Origin: Bradyrhizobium canariense
GTDB lineage: Bacteria; Pseudomonadota; Alphaproteobacteria; Rhizobiales; Xanthobacteraceae
Assembly (NCBI RefSeq): GCF_018130465.1
Contig: NZ_JAFCKJ010000012.1
Coordinates: 62,001-126,000 of the forward strand
Direction of reading: 5' to 3'
DNA: 64,000 nt
Shown here one piece after another: positions 51,067-59,813 of this stretch (its first letter is position 1; every line of letters begins with the position of its first letter). Both the position numbers and the translations under genes were made by a program. The notes beneath the pieces are model-generated. The model worked only from the letters and a program-made list of their open reading frames with translations, was not told the DNA's origin and did no database searches.

Positions 51067-51915
51067 TCAGGCCACAGCCCGCCGCCCGATGATCGCAAAC
51101 CGCAGCTTGCCGGAAACGAAATCGATCGCGGCGACCGCGACCAGGATCATCAGGATCAGGAACGACACCTTCTGCCATTCCAGCACGCGGATCTGCTCGG
51201 CGAGCTGGAGGCCGATGCCGCCGGCGCCGACGATGCCGATGATGGTGGCCGAGCGCGTGTTCGACTCGATGAAATAGAGCACCTGCCCGGCGATCACGGG
51301 CAGGACCTGCGGCAGCAGGCCGAAGCGAATCTCGTGCAGCGCACTGCCGCCGGAGGCGCGGATGCCCTCGACCTGCTTCTGGTCGGCGCCCTCGATCGCC
51401 TCCGAGAACAATTTTCCAAAAGCGCCGAAATCGGACACGGCAATGGCGAGCACGCCGGCAAACGGGCCGAGCCCGACCACGTTGATCCACACCAGCGCCC
51501 AGATCAGCGTGTCGACGCCGCGGATCGAATCCAGGAAACGTCGCACCGGAAAGCGCAGGAGCTTCGACGGCACCACGTTACGCGCGGCAAGAAGGCTGAC
51601 CGGCAGTGCTAACACCGCAGCCAGCGTCGTGCCGAGCAGCGCGATCGACAACGTCTCGCCGAGCGCCTTCAGATAGATCGGCAGCGACGAGCCGGGATCT
51701 GGCGGGATCATCATCAGGCTGATCCAGCCGAGCTGGCTGAGGCCCGCGACGAACCGCGACGGCGAGAAGTCGAGATCGACGAGGCCGTAGACCAGGATCG
51801 CGAACGCCGCGACGATCATCGCCGGAATGGCGAGCCGCGCCGAAGCCGGCCGGTCGAACACATCGGGATAGCGCGCGCGAAGCGCTGCGGTGTCGATCTC
51901 CTGCGGGCCCGTCAC
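51067..51915 (-). CDS. phnE: Phosphonate ABC transporter permease, second copy
   Basis: 282 residues, about six membrane helices. The EAA loop is GKLFSEAIEGADQKQVEGIRASGGSALHEIRFGLLPQVLP, and the C-terminus has the ATIIGIVGAGGIGLQLAEQIR motif of PhnE. It overlaps the first permease gene by four bases. Two PhnE subunits in tandem, as in many rhizobia, make a heterodimer in the PhnCDE importer. Confidence 0.92.
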   Translation of the reverse strand: MTGPQEIDTAALRARYPDVFDRPASARLAIPAMIVAAFAILVYGLVDLDFSPSRFVAGLSQLGWISLMMIPPDPGSSLPIYLKALGETLSIALLGTTLAAVLALPVSLLAARNVVPSKLLRFPVRRFLDSIRGVDTLIWALVWINVVGLGPFAGVLAIAVSDFGAFGKLFSEAIEGADQKQVEGIRASGGSALHEIRFGLLPQVLPVIAGQVLYFIESNTRSATIIGIVGAGGIGLQLAEQIRVLEWQKVSFLILMILVAVAAIDFVSGKLRFAIIGRRAVA

Positions 51916-52796
51916 GTCCGCGCCTCCTTGCCGAACAGACGGCCGCGCAGCCAGCCGGTGCTGATGTCGATGATGAAGACCGTGACGATGATGGTGAGCA
52001 GGATCGCGCTGACGTCCGAGTAATAGAACTTGCGGATGGCGACGACGAGCTCCTGGCCGATACCGCCGGCACCGACGAAGCCCATCACGGAGGCCTCGCG
52101 GACGTTGATCTCGAAGCGCAGCAGCGCGTAGCTGGCATAGCCTGCCGTGACCTGCGGCAGGATGGCGAAGCGCACGCAGGAGAGCCAGCTCGCGCCGGTC
52201 GAGCGGACGCCTTCGACCGGCTTCATGTCGGCGTTCTCGACGATCTCCGAGAACAGCTTTCCGAGCGCGCCGGTGGAGTGAATCGCAATCGCCAGCACGC
52301 CCGCCATCGGTCCGAGCCCGAAGGCGATCACGAAGATCAGTGCGAACACGATGCCGGGCACCGTGCGCGCGAATTCGAGCAGGCGGCGCACCACGAAGCG
52401 CAGCCAGGGCGCGGGCGAGGTGTTTTCAGCCGCGAAGAAGTTCAGGCAGAATGCAAAACTCGCGCCGATCAGCGTGCCGACATAGGAGATCAGCAGGGTC
52501 TCGCCCAGCATCCTCAGCCATTTGCGCCAGCCCCAGAGCCACTCGCCGACATCGGTCCAGACCCGCTGGCCGTTGTCGAGCGTGAGGATGCGGTCGAAAT
52601 AGCTGACGAAGTTGCCGAAATGGGTGAACAGCGTGCGCAAATTCACTTCCGCGCCGATCGCGGCGAGAAGCAGTGCAGCGGCGAACACCGCGACCCCGAA
52701 CAGGAGGCGCAATCGCTTGCGCGCGACCGCCTGCCGATAGGCGGCATTGAGGACAGCCAATTGCTGCTGGGGGAGGATCGAAACCGCGACGGTCAT
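51912..52796 (-). CDS. phnE: Phosphonate ABC transporter permease, first copy
   Basis: 294 residues with an extended cytoplasmic N-terminus before the first helix (RLRLLFGVAVFAAALLLAAIGAEV). EAA loop GKLFSEIVENADMKPVEGVRSTGASWLSCVRFAILPQV and the C-terminal ASVMGFVGAGGIGQELVVAIRKF. Follows phnD after a stem-loop, overlapping the second permease gene by four bases. Confidence 0.92.
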   Translation of the reverse strand: MTVAVSILPQQQLAVLNAAYRQAVARKRLRLLFGVAVFAAALLLAAIGAEVNLRTLFTHFGNFVSYFDRILTLDNGQRVWTDVGEWLWGWRKWLRMLGETLLISYVGTLIGASFAFCLNFFAAENTSPAPWLRFVVRRLLEFARTVPGIVFALIFVIAFGLGPMAGVLAIAIHSTGALGKLFSEIVENADMKPVEGVRSTGASWLSCVRFAILPQVTAGYASYALLRFEINVREASVMGFVGAGGIGQELVVAIRKFYYSDVSAILLTIIVTVFIIDISTGWLRGRLFGKEART

Positions 52797-52830
52797 CTGA
52801 TCAGGGCGAATGTTCGCTCAAAAAGAGAAA

Positions 52831-52854
52831 GAGCCGGGTCCATCGACCCGGCTC
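52831..52854 (-). terminator. Stem-loop between phnD and the first phnE gene
   Basis: GAGCCGGGTC-GATG-GACCCGGCTC (minus strand), perfect 10-bp arms, followed by TTTCTCTTTTT. A partial intrinsic terminator or attenuator that would let the binding protein be made in excess of the permeases, or a block to 3' decay of the phnD message. Confidence 0.75.
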
Positions 52855-52873
52855 CAGTGACGTCGCCCTGAGA

Positions 52874-53809
52874 TCAGGACGCCTTCTTCTTACGCAATGC
52901 ATCGACGAACTTGATCAGCTCGATCGTGCCATCCCAATCCTTGGTGGTCGCGGGATGAAAACCCTTCTTCTGGCCGTCCTGGAGCCGATCGAAGGCCGCC
53001 TTGTCCTTGGCCGGCGCGTCGAAGAACGCCTTCGCGATCGCCGCCTTGGCCTCTTCCGGCAGGTCGGAATTGTAGGCGTAGGGGCCGTTGATGATCGGCG
53101 CCGACTTGTGGATGATGCGGAAATCGTCCTTCTTCATCGCCGAACCGTCGGCATTCTTCAGCATGCCCTTGGTCAGCATCTGCGCCAGCGTCGAATCGTC
53201 GTCGCTGGTCCACTGGTTGGCGGCGACATCGACCGTGCCCTGCGCCAGCGCCAGGATCGCGTTCTCATGGCTGCCGGTGAAGACGACCTTGCTGAAATAG
53301 GTGTCGGCGTCCGCGATGCCCAACTTGTCGAGCTCGAAGCGCGGCACGTTGTTGCCGGAGGTCGAGTTCGGGTCGACCAGGCCGAGGTTCTTGCCCTTGA
53401 GCTGGTCGATGCTCTTGTAGGCGCTGTTCGCCTTGACGAAGAACACGGAGTAGTAGCCGGTCGAGCCGTCGGCGTTGATGTCGTTGGCGAAGGCGTCGGT
53501 CTTGACGCCGGTCAGGCGGGCGCGGGCGAACGACGCCGAACCGTAGCTCGCGATGTGGATGTTGCCGGCGCGCTGGCCTTCGATGACTGCGGCATAGTCG
53601 TTGGCAATGCGCAGCGTGACCTTCACGCCCAATTCCTTGGAGAGATAGCTCATGAACGGCGCCCAGCGCTCGGTGACGCCCGATGCGTTTTCCGCCGGAA
53701 TGACCGCGAAGGTCAGCTCTGGATATTTGGCTTTCCAGTCTTCGGCGGAGGCTGAAGTCGTCAACGCAAGCGCGGCGGCGCCGGCAAGAATCAATCTGCG
53801 AGTGATCAT
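52874..53809 (-). CDS. phnD: Phosphonate ABC transporter periplasmic binding protein
   Basis: 311 residues from the ATG at 53809, after AAGAG. Signal peptide MITRRLILAGAAALALTTSASA. Then LTFAVIPAENASGVTERWAPFMSYLSKELGVKV and GLVDPNSTSGNNVPRFELDKLGI, hallmarks of PhnD. It captures phosphonates in the periplasm for PhnCE. Follows phnC after 63 bases. Confidence 0.93.
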   Translation of the reverse strand: MITRRLILAGAAALALTTSASAEDWKAKYPELTFAVIPAENASGVTERWAPFMSYLSKELGVKVTLRIANDYAAVIEGQRAGNIHIASYGSASFARARLTGVKTDAFANDINADGSTGYYSVFFVKANSAYKSIDQLKGKNLGLVDPNSTSGNNVPRFELDKLGIADADTYFSKVVFTGSHENAILALAQGTVDVAANQWTSDDDSTLAQMLTKGMLKNADGSAMKKDDFRIIHKSAPIINGPYAYNSDLPEEAKAAIAKAFFDAPAKDKAAFDRLQDGQKKGFHPATTKDWDGTIELIKFVDALRKKKAS

Positions 53810-53872
53810 GGTATACTCTTCATCGTTTGAGGTCGGTTGACGCAAAACTGGTAATGACTGATGCAGCGCGGC

Positions 53873-54682
53873 TCAGGCGGCGGCCGCCGTTCCAAGCGCC
53901 GGAATGCCCTCTCGCACCGGTGCAGGCATTCCGCCCATGATTTCGGCGGCTTCGAGATCGTAGAGCTCGCGCGCCACGTGGTCGGTCAACTCGGCCGGCG
54001 CGCCGTCGAACACCACGCGACCCTGCGCCATGCCGATCAGGCGGTCGCAATAGCTGCGCGCCAGGTCGAGCGAATGCAGATTGCAGAGCACGGTGATGCC
54101 GAAATGCTTGTTGATGCGCAGCAGCGCGTCCATCACGATCTTGGTGTTGCGCGGGTCGAGCGAGGCGATCGGCTCGTCGGCGAGGATGATGTCGGGCTGC
54201 TGCACCAGGGCGCGGGCGATCGCGACGCGTTGCTGCTGGCCGCCGGAGAGCTGATCGGCGCGCTGGGCCGCGAGCGGGGCGATGTCGAACTGTTCGAGCG
54301 CGGACATCGCCAGCGCCTTGTCCTGCTCGGGCCAGGTCTGCGACAGCGAGCGCCAGGCCGGCATCGTCGCGAGCCGTCCCATCAGGACATTGGTGAGAAC
54401 ATCGAGCCGGCCGACCAGATTGAATTGCTGGAAGATCATCGCCGAGCGCGCGCGCCACTGCCGCAGTTCCTTGCCGCGCAGCGCGGTGACGTCGAGGCCA
54501 TCGAACACGATGCGCCCCTGTGAGGGGGTCGCGAGACGGTTGATGGTCCGCAGCAGGGTCGACTTGCCGGCGCCGGACCGTCCGATCACGCCGACGAAGC
54601 CGCCGGGAGAAACTTGAAACGAAGCGTCGTCCACCGCGGCTTTCACGCCGAAGCGACACGTCAGACCTTCAACCACCAGCAT
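53873..54682 (-). CDS. phnC: Phosphonate ABC transporter ATP-binding protein
   Basis: 269 residues. Walker [20 protein letters not shown], signature [37 protein letters not shown], as in PhnC. First gene of phnCDEE; its start is 44 bases from a Pho-box-like site on the same strand. An in-frame stretch after residue 240 ([11 protein letters not shown]) is the usual C-terminal extension. Confidence 0.93.
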   Translation of the reverse strand: MLVVEGLTCRFGVKAAVDDASFQVSPGGFVGVIGRSGAGKSTLLRTINRLATPSQGRIVFDGLDVTALRGKELRQWRARSAMIFQQFNLVGRLDVLTNVLMGRLATMPAWRSLSQTWPEQDKALAMSALEQFDIAPLAAQRADQLSGGQQQRVAIARALVQQPDIILADEPIASLDPRNTKIVMDALLRINKHFGITVLCNLHSLDLARSYCDRLIGMAQGRVVFDGAPAELTDHVARELYDLEAAEIMGGMPAPVREGIPALGTAAAA

Positions 54683-54725
54683 GCAGGGCTCCAGAGTAGC
54701 TGGGACCCACCGCTAACGCCGGCGC

Positions 54726-54743
54726 TTGACACTTGTGTGACAC
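54726..54743 (-). promoter_or_regulatory. Pho-box-like site for phnC
   Basis: On the minus strand GTGTCAC-ACAA-GTGTCAA: two half-sites with TGTCA at the 11-bp step. 44-61 bases upstream of the phnC start. A good -10 is not visible at the expected distance (TAGCGG). Confidence 0.5.
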
Positions 54744-54780
54744 GGCCGTTGCGGTGCGGCGATCCTACACACCTCATCCC

Positions 54781-54809
54781 CTGTCATTGCGTCGTCATGA
54801 CATTGTCAT
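54781..54809 (+). promoter_or_regulatory. Triple Pho-box-like site before the acyltransferase/phnM2 operon
   Basis: CTGTCAT-TGCG-TCGTCAT-GACA-TTGTCAT: three half-sites in phase at 11 bp; the first matches CTGTCAT exactly. It ends 45 bases before the ATG at 54855. Together with the divergent site at 54726 it makes a shared phosphate-starvation control region for both transcripts. Confidence 0.8.
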
Positions 54810-54854
54810 CGAGCCGCTCGAAGAGGAACGCCCGCCCTCTCTCTCGGATGCAAC

Positions 54855-55526
54855 ATGGCCGCCAAAGCTCTTTCGGTTCAGCCGACCGTCGATCCCTCGG
54901 CCAGGCTGCACGACACCAGGCTTGGCGCCTACACCGAGGTCGGCGCGCGCACGATCCTGCACGAGGTGGCGATGGGCGATTACTCCTATGTCGTGAACGA
55001 CGCCCAGATCACCTACACCACCATCGGAAAATTCTGCTCGATCGCGGCGATGACGCGGATCAATCCGGGCAACCACCCGATGCACCGCGCCACGCAGGCG
55101 CACTTCACCTATCGTTCGAGCGCCTATTTCGAAGGCGAGAGCGACGACACGGAATTCTTCGACTGGCGGCGCCAGCATCACGTCCATATCGGCCATGACG
55201 TCTGGATCGGCCATGGCGCGATTGTGCTGCCGGGCCGCAACATCGGCACCGGCGCGGTGATCGCGGCCGGCGCCATCGTCACCAAGGACGTGCCGGCCTA
55301 CACCATCGTCGCCGGCAATCCGGCGCGCATCGTCCGCCGCCGCTTTTCGGAAGACGTCGCCGGACGGCTCGCCAGCCTCGCCTGGTGGGATTGGGATCAC
55401 GACAAATTGCGTGCAGCACTGCCGGATTTCCGCAAGCTCGGGATTGAAGATTTCCTCGCGGCATATGAAGCACGGGCAAGCTCTCTCAATAGTTCTCTTG
55501 GCAGCAAACGAAGCGCGGTCGCGTGA
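54855..55526 (+). CDS. Left-handed beta-helix (hexapeptide) acyltransferase
   Basis: 223 residues. Repeated hexapeptide-like turns, e.g. [53 protein letters not shown], characteristic of the xenobiotic/chloramphenicol acetyltransferase-like group; CoA and a small acceptor bind between trimer subunits. Proteins of this type are often annotated in phn clusters of rhizobia and may acetylate aminophosphonates or a product. Its stop overlaps the phnM-like start by four bases. Confidence 0.88.
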   Translation: MAAKALSVQPTVDPSARLHDTRLGAYTEVGARTILHEVAMGDYSYVVNDAQITYTTIGKFCSIAAMTRINPGNHPMHRATQAHFTYRSSAYFEGESDDTEFFDWRRQHHVHIGHDVWIGHGAIVLPGRNIGTGAVIAAGAIVTKDVPAYTIVAGNPARIVRRRFSEDVAGRLASLAWWDWDHDKLRAALPDFRKLGIEDFLAAYEARASSLNSSLGSKRSAVA

Positions 55527-56716
55527 CAGACATTTTCCTTGAGGGCGGCCGGACCCTGATCGGCTCCGAGCTCGTCGAGACTTCGCTTGCCCTGTCCGGA
55601 CAGGACATCGCCGAGGTCGATGCGTCTCGCGGCCGGGCGCGGCTTGCGATCAACGCGCGCGACCTGCTGGTGCTGCCTGGCATCGTCGATCTGCATGGCG
55701 ATGCCTTCGAGCGGCAGATGATGCCGCGCGCCGGGGTCGACTTCCCGATCGACGTGGCGCTCGCCGACAGCGACCGCCAGGCGATCAGCAACGGCATCAC
55801 CACGGTGTTTCACGCCACGACCTGTTCGTGGGAGCCGGGCCTGCGCAGCGCCGACAATGCGCGCGGCCTGATGGAGGCGATCGAACGGCAGCGCCCGCAA
55901 TTCGCGGCCGACACCCGCTTTCACCTGCGCCACGAGACCTACAATCTCGACGCCGAAACCGAGATCGGCCAGTGGCTCACTGAGGGCCGCGTCGACCTGT
56001 TCGCCTTCAACGACCACATGGACGGCACGGTCGGGGACATGGCCAAGCCCCGTAAGCGCAACCGCATGGTCGAGCGCACCGGCCTGTCCAGCGAAGATTT
56101 CGACCGGCTGGTCGGACACATCATGTCCCGCGCCGCGGATGTGCCGGCTTCCGTGTCGCGGCTGGCCGCGACGGCCCGCGCCGCCGAGGTGCGGATGCTC
56201 TCGCATGATGATGCGACACCGGCGATGCGCCAGGGCTTTCGCGCGATGGGCGTGGCGATCGCGGAGTTTCCGGTCAACGAGGAGACGGCGCGGGAGGCAG
56301 CAAGCCACGGTGACGCCATCGTTTACGGCGCGCCGAACGTCGTGCGCGGCGGCAGCCACACCGGCTGGACCAAAGCATCCGACATGATCGCCAAGGGGCT
56401 CTGCTCGGTGTTGGCATCGGACTATTACTATCCCGCGCAGCTGCTCGCTGCGTTCCGCCTCGCCGCCGATGGCGTGTTGCCGCTGACCAAGGCCTGGAAC
56501 CTGGTCTCCGCCGCGCCCGCGCGCGCTACCGGCCTTGCCGACCGCGGCGTGCTCGCGGAAGGACGGCGCGCGGACATTCTGCTGGTCGACGACAGCGTGC
56601 CGCTGCGGCCACGGCTGATCGCCGTGATATCAGGCGGCAAGCTCGTGCATCTCGCCGACGCGACACGGTTGCTTGGCATGGCAGCCACCCCGCGCGAAGC
56701 TGTCGTCGCGGCATAA
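55523..56716 (+). CDS. PhnM-family amidohydrolase, second paralog
   Basis: 397 residues. Family ligands are kept: [13 protein letters not shown] (HxD), [25 protein letters not shown], and [15 protein letters not shown]. It differs from the first PhnM in the substrate-side text, e.g. [24 protein letters not shown] and [18 protein letters not shown]. It is likely to hydrolyse a phosphate anhydride of a ribose phosphonate or a related intermediate. In an operon with the acyltransferase and DUF1045 genes under a Pho-box-like site. Confidence 0.85.
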   Translation: MTDIFLEGGRTLIGSELVETSLALSGQDIAEVDASRGRARLAINARDLLVLPGIVDLHGDAFERQMMPRAGVDFPIDVALADSDRQAISNGITTVFHATTCSWEPGLRSADNARGLMEAIERQRPQFAADTRFHLRHETYNLDAETEIGQWLTEGRVDLFAFNDHMDGTVGDMAKPRKRNRMVERTGLSSEDFDRLVGHIMSRAADVPASVSRLAATARAAEVRMLSHDDATPAMRQGFRAMGVAIAEFPVNEETAREAASHGDAIVYGAPNVVRGGSHTGWTKASDMIAKGLCSVLASDYYYPAQLLAAFRLAADGVLPLTKAWNLVSAAPARATGLADRGVLAEGRRADILLVDDSVPLRPRLIAVISGGKLVHLADATRLLGMAATPREAVVAA

Positions 56717-56734
56717 ACCCGCTATGCTCGGACG

Positions 56735-57433
56735 ATGACCGCCCCCTCCCGCTACGCGATCTATTTTGCCGCAGGCAGCGACAGCGCCCTCTCCCGCTTC
56801 GGCGCGGAGTTGCTCGGTTACGATGCCTATACCGGCAACGAGCTGCCCTTTCCCGCCGACGCATCGCATCTCGCGCCGGACTGGCGCGACGTCGCCGCCG
56901 ATCCCCGCAAATACGGCTTTCACGGCACGCTGAAAGCGCCGATGGCGCTCGCGCCCGGCAAAACCGAAGCGGAGCTTTTGGCGGCCTGCGCGACCTTTGC
57001 CGGCAAGCCACGGCCTGTCCCGGTGATCCGCCCGGTCGTCGATGCCATCAGCGGCTTCATCGCCGTCATTCCGGCTGAGCCGGTCGGTACGCTTCAAGAG
57101 CTCGCCGCTGATTGCGTCCGCGCGTTCGATGGCTTTCGCACCGCGCTGACGGCGGAAGACCGCGCACGGCGCAAGCCCGAGAAGCTCAGCGAGCGGCAGC
57201 GCGATTATCTCGATCGCTGGGGCTACCCTTACGTGATGGAGGAGTTCCGCTTCCACATGACGCTGACGGGGCGGCTGGACGCGGAGCGCCGCGGGCCGAT
57301 CCTGGAGATGCTGCGCGCGCGGTTTGCGGCGCTCGGGCTTGATACGCTGGCGATCGATCGCATTGCGCTGTTCAAGCAGGATGATGCCAAGGCGCGGTTT
57401 CGCATCGTCGGTGAGTGGGCGTTGGCGCGGTAA
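56735..57433 (+). CDS. DUF1045 phosphonate-operon protein, 2H phosphoesterase-like
   Basis: 232 residues of the family found in phn operons. Two HxT motifs of the 2H phosphoesterase type are visible: His63-Gly-Thr (GFHGTLKAPM) and His174-Met-Thr (FHMTLTGRL). Such enzymes open cyclic phosphates. No phnP is in this window, so this protein is a candidate for cleaving 5-phosphoribosyl 1,2-cyclic phosphate; this is inference. Starts 18 bases after the PhnM paralog. Confidence 0.8.
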   Translation: MTAPSRYAIYFAAGSDSALSRFGAELLGYDAYTGNELPFPADASHLAPDWRDVAADPRKYGFHGTLKAPMALAPGKTEAELLAACATFAGKPRPVPVIRPVVDAISGFIAVIPAEPVGTLQELAADCVRAFDGFRTALTAEDRARRKPEKLSERQRDYLDRWGYPYVMEEFRFHMTLTGRLDAERRGPILEMLRARFAALGLDTLAIDRIALFKQDDAKARFRIVGEWALAR

Positions 57434-57436
57434 GCG

Positions 57437-58144
57437 TCAGTGCCAGTTCGCGAGATTGAAGCCGAGCGCCACAACGCCAACTAGAATGAGGCTGGTCGCC
57501 CAGATTACATCCAGATTGAACCAGCTTCGCGAGACGAACCTCAATCCCAGATGGCGGTAGACCAGCCAGGCCAGACATCCGCCGGCGCTGACCATGGCGG
57601 CAACGTGCACCAAAGACACCAGCACCGCCATCCCGAGACTCGCCTTCATCAGCGCGCCGGCGGCCTCATGGCCGGCATCGAGTTCGAAGGCCTGGCAGAG
57701 CCCGAGATAGATCGGCACGAGCATCAAGGCGGCGCCATGAGCAATGGCGACGGCAAATGACCAGAGCGCCAATTGCGTTGGCGGAATTCGTGCCAGCGCG
57801 CGCGGATGGCGCCGCTCGACCAGCCGATAGACGCCGAAGCCGATGACGAGAAGGCTGGTGCCGAGCTGGATCGAACGCTGCCACTCGGCCAGCACGAGCA
57901 GGAATGCGAATGGCAGCAGCACGAGAAGTGTTGCCAGGAGATGTCCGGCCGCCAGAGCCCACAACGCACGAAAGAGCGCGCGCGGGCTCTTGTCCATGAG
58001 CCCGGCCGAAACGGCGAGCGGCCAGCCCATTCCCGGATTGACCCCGTGATAGAGACCGCTCGCAACAAGAGCGAGCCACAGCCAGCCGAGGCTCGCGTGT
58101 GCCCAATCTAGGCCGACGGGTAGCAAAAGGAGTCCGTCGAACAA
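57437..58144 (-). CDS. Polytopic membrane protein next to SBP56
   Basis: 235 residues with about six hydrophobic segments: LGWLWLALVASGLYHGVNPGMGWPLAV, LFRALWALAAGHLLATLLVLLPFAFLLVL, LALWSFAVAIAHGAALMLVPIYLGL, LVSLVHVAAMVSAGGCLAWLVY, and VIWATSLILVGVVALGFNLA. The HGVNPGMGW motif recalls small metal or nickel-type carriers, but I cannot name a family. Its predicted start overlaps the end of the SBP56-like gene by 37 bases; a later start is possible. Probably translationally coupled. Confidence 0.72.
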   Translation of the reverse strand: MFDGLLLLPVGLDWAHASLGWLWLALVASGLYHGVNPGMGWPLAVSAGLMDKSPRALFRALWALAAGHLLATLLVLLPFAFLLVLAEWQRSIQLGTSLLVIGFGVYRLVERRHPRALARIPPTQLALWSFAVAIAHGAALMLVPIYLGLCQAFELDAGHEAAGALMKASLGMAVLVSLVHVAAMVSAGGCLAWLVYRHLGLRFVSRSWFNLDVIWATSLILVGVVALGFNLANWH

Positions 58145-59508
58145 TCGCCGCCCTCCAGCCGGATCTGGTGCGCACGATATCCGTCGGGGAAGCTCACGAA
58201 GTAGTTCTTGTCGAGCTCGAGGCCACCATTGCGACCGACATTGGCCATGACTTCCACACCCGGAACGCCATCGGGATAGAACTGGTCATCCCAGGTGGAA
58301 TAGAGCGAATTGGTCCAGTACACGCGCCTGCCGTCGCGGCTAATCTCGACCATCTGTGGCCCGGCCGCAAATGCCTTGCCGTTCGGATGGGGGGTGCGGC
58401 GCGCGATGCCGCCGATATGAACCGAGCCAGCAAGCTTCGGCTTTCGCGGATCACTCACGTCGTACTGGCGCATTTCACCCGTGCCCCAGCACGAGACATA
58501 GAGAAAACGATCATCCATCGACAGGTCGATGTCGGTCACCAGCGGCGGCACGGCGCCAAAGCCCTGGAGCAGCGGCGGGAGCTTCTCCTTTGGCGCAGGC
58601 TCGGGGGGGATCGTCGCCGTCTTCTCCGCATGGAATTTTCCGCCTTCGCGCCACCAGGTCCAGATCGAGGCTTCGAGATTCGTGGTATCGACCACAACGC
58701 CTACGAAGCCGTATTCGCGAACCGGATCGTGCGCCGGCCGTACCTCCAGCGCCATCTGATGATTGGCGCCGAGGTCGATGGTTTGCACGTTGCGACGGGC
58801 GCGGAGATCCCAGAAGTGGAGACGATGGCCATATTTGTTCGCCAGCAGATCTTCCGGGACAATCCCGTTCTCGAACTGAGGCGGCAACGCCCATTCACTC
58901 GTCACCATGTAGTCGCGCGGCAGGTTCCACCAGAAATCATAGTGCAGCGTCTGCGGACCGCGGTCGATCTCCCACCGTCCAAGGACCTCGAACGTCTCGC
59001 AATCCATGATGAAGACGCCTGGAGGCCCGTTGGTGCCGTCCTTGCCGCCGCCGCCGAGCGTGCTCACATAGACGCCGTCCGGCCCGCAATGGATGGTATG
59101 CGGCCGCGAGTAGCCGGTCTTCTTGAAGACTTCCTCAGGCTCGATGATCTTGTGGATCTTGGCTTTGGTCGGATCGGGCTTGGTATCGATGATGTAGATT
59201 CGCGACGAGCGCAGCCCGGGGATGATGAGATAGCGCCGCTCGATGAAGGCATGCCCAGTGAGCGGCGACAAGGCGGAGGAGCAGGCATTCCAGCCGAAGT
59301 GATGAAACTCATCGCCCTTGTTGGGCATCGTCACGGTGTGGACGATCTGGCTGTAGGTCGGCGATCCCGGCTTGACGTCGATGACCGCGAGAGCATCCGG
59401 TTTTGAGAAATCCGGACTGAGCAGCAACGTGTAGGCAAAGTTCTCCGCAGGAGCTTCCATCGCAAGCTTGGGCGATGCATGAAAGGTGGGATCCGGCCTC
59501 ATCGTCAT
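58108..59508 (-). CDS. Selenium-binding protein 56-family/methanethiol oxidase-like protein
   Basis: 466 residues, typical SBP56 length. Characteristic blocks are HHFGWNACSSALSP (Cys76 corresponds to the selenium-binding Cys of the family, whose second Cys is Ala here), PGLRSSRIYIIDTKPDPTKAKIHKIIEPEEVF, RPHTIHCGPDGVYVSTLGG, and YDFWWNLPRDYMVTSEWALPP. Some family members oxidise methanethiol in the periplasm with copper; no signal peptide is obvious here, so localisation is unclear. Cotranscribed with the polytopic membrane protein. Confidence 0.88.
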   Translation of the reverse strand: MTMRPDPTFHASPKLAMEAPAENFAYTLLLSPDFSKPDALAVIDVKPGSPTYSQIVHTVTMPNKGDEFHHFGWNACSSALSPLTGHAFIERRYLIIPGLRSSRIYIIDTKPDPTKAKIHKIIEPEEVFKKTGYSRPHTIHCGPDGVYVSTLGGGGKDGTNGPPGVFIMDCETFEVLGRWEIDRGPQTLHYDFWWNLPRDYMVTSEWALPPQFENGIVPEDLLANKYGHRLHFWDLRARRNVQTIDLGANHQMALEVRPAHDPVREYGFVGVVVDTTNLEASIWTWWREGGKFHAEKTATIPPEPAPKEKLPPLLQGFGAVPPLVTDIDLSMDDRFLYVSCWGTGEMRQYDVSDPRKPKLAGSVHIGGIARRTPHPNGKAFAAGPQMVEISRDGRRVYWTNSLYSTWDDQFYPDGVPGVEVMANVGRNGGLELDKNYFVSFPDGYRAHQIRLEGGDCSTDSFCYPSA

Positions 59509-59742
59509 GGCACTGCCTCCCTGTTTCGTCGGTTCGCACCAACCTGGTTCGGAATAGCGGCATAATGAAGAGTTGTTGCGCGATGTCTCGAGTTGCTCCG
59601 CGGCCCTGGTTGGCGAGCGTACAATATGTCATCGCCGGGCTGCGGGAAACCGCCCGAACCGCGTTAATTCGACGCCTTCAGCCAGATGGAAGCTGGCGGG
59701 ATCAGGCCAGGGTGCGGACCTCGCACCGCACCTCACACTCAG

Positions 59743-59805
59743 TGTCGTCCCGGCCTAGTGCGCAATTGCGCACGGGGAGGTCGGGGCGCGCTTGTCCGGG
59801 ACGAC
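59743..59805. repeat. GTCGTCCCGG palindromic repeat
   Basis: Outer arms TGTCGTCCCGGCC and CCGGGACGAC, inner palindrome GTGCGCAATTGCGCAC. It lies nine bases past the stop of the DapA-family gene and may end its transcript; a dispersed rhizobial repeat type. Confidence 0.8.
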
Positions 59806-59813
59806 GGCAGCCC

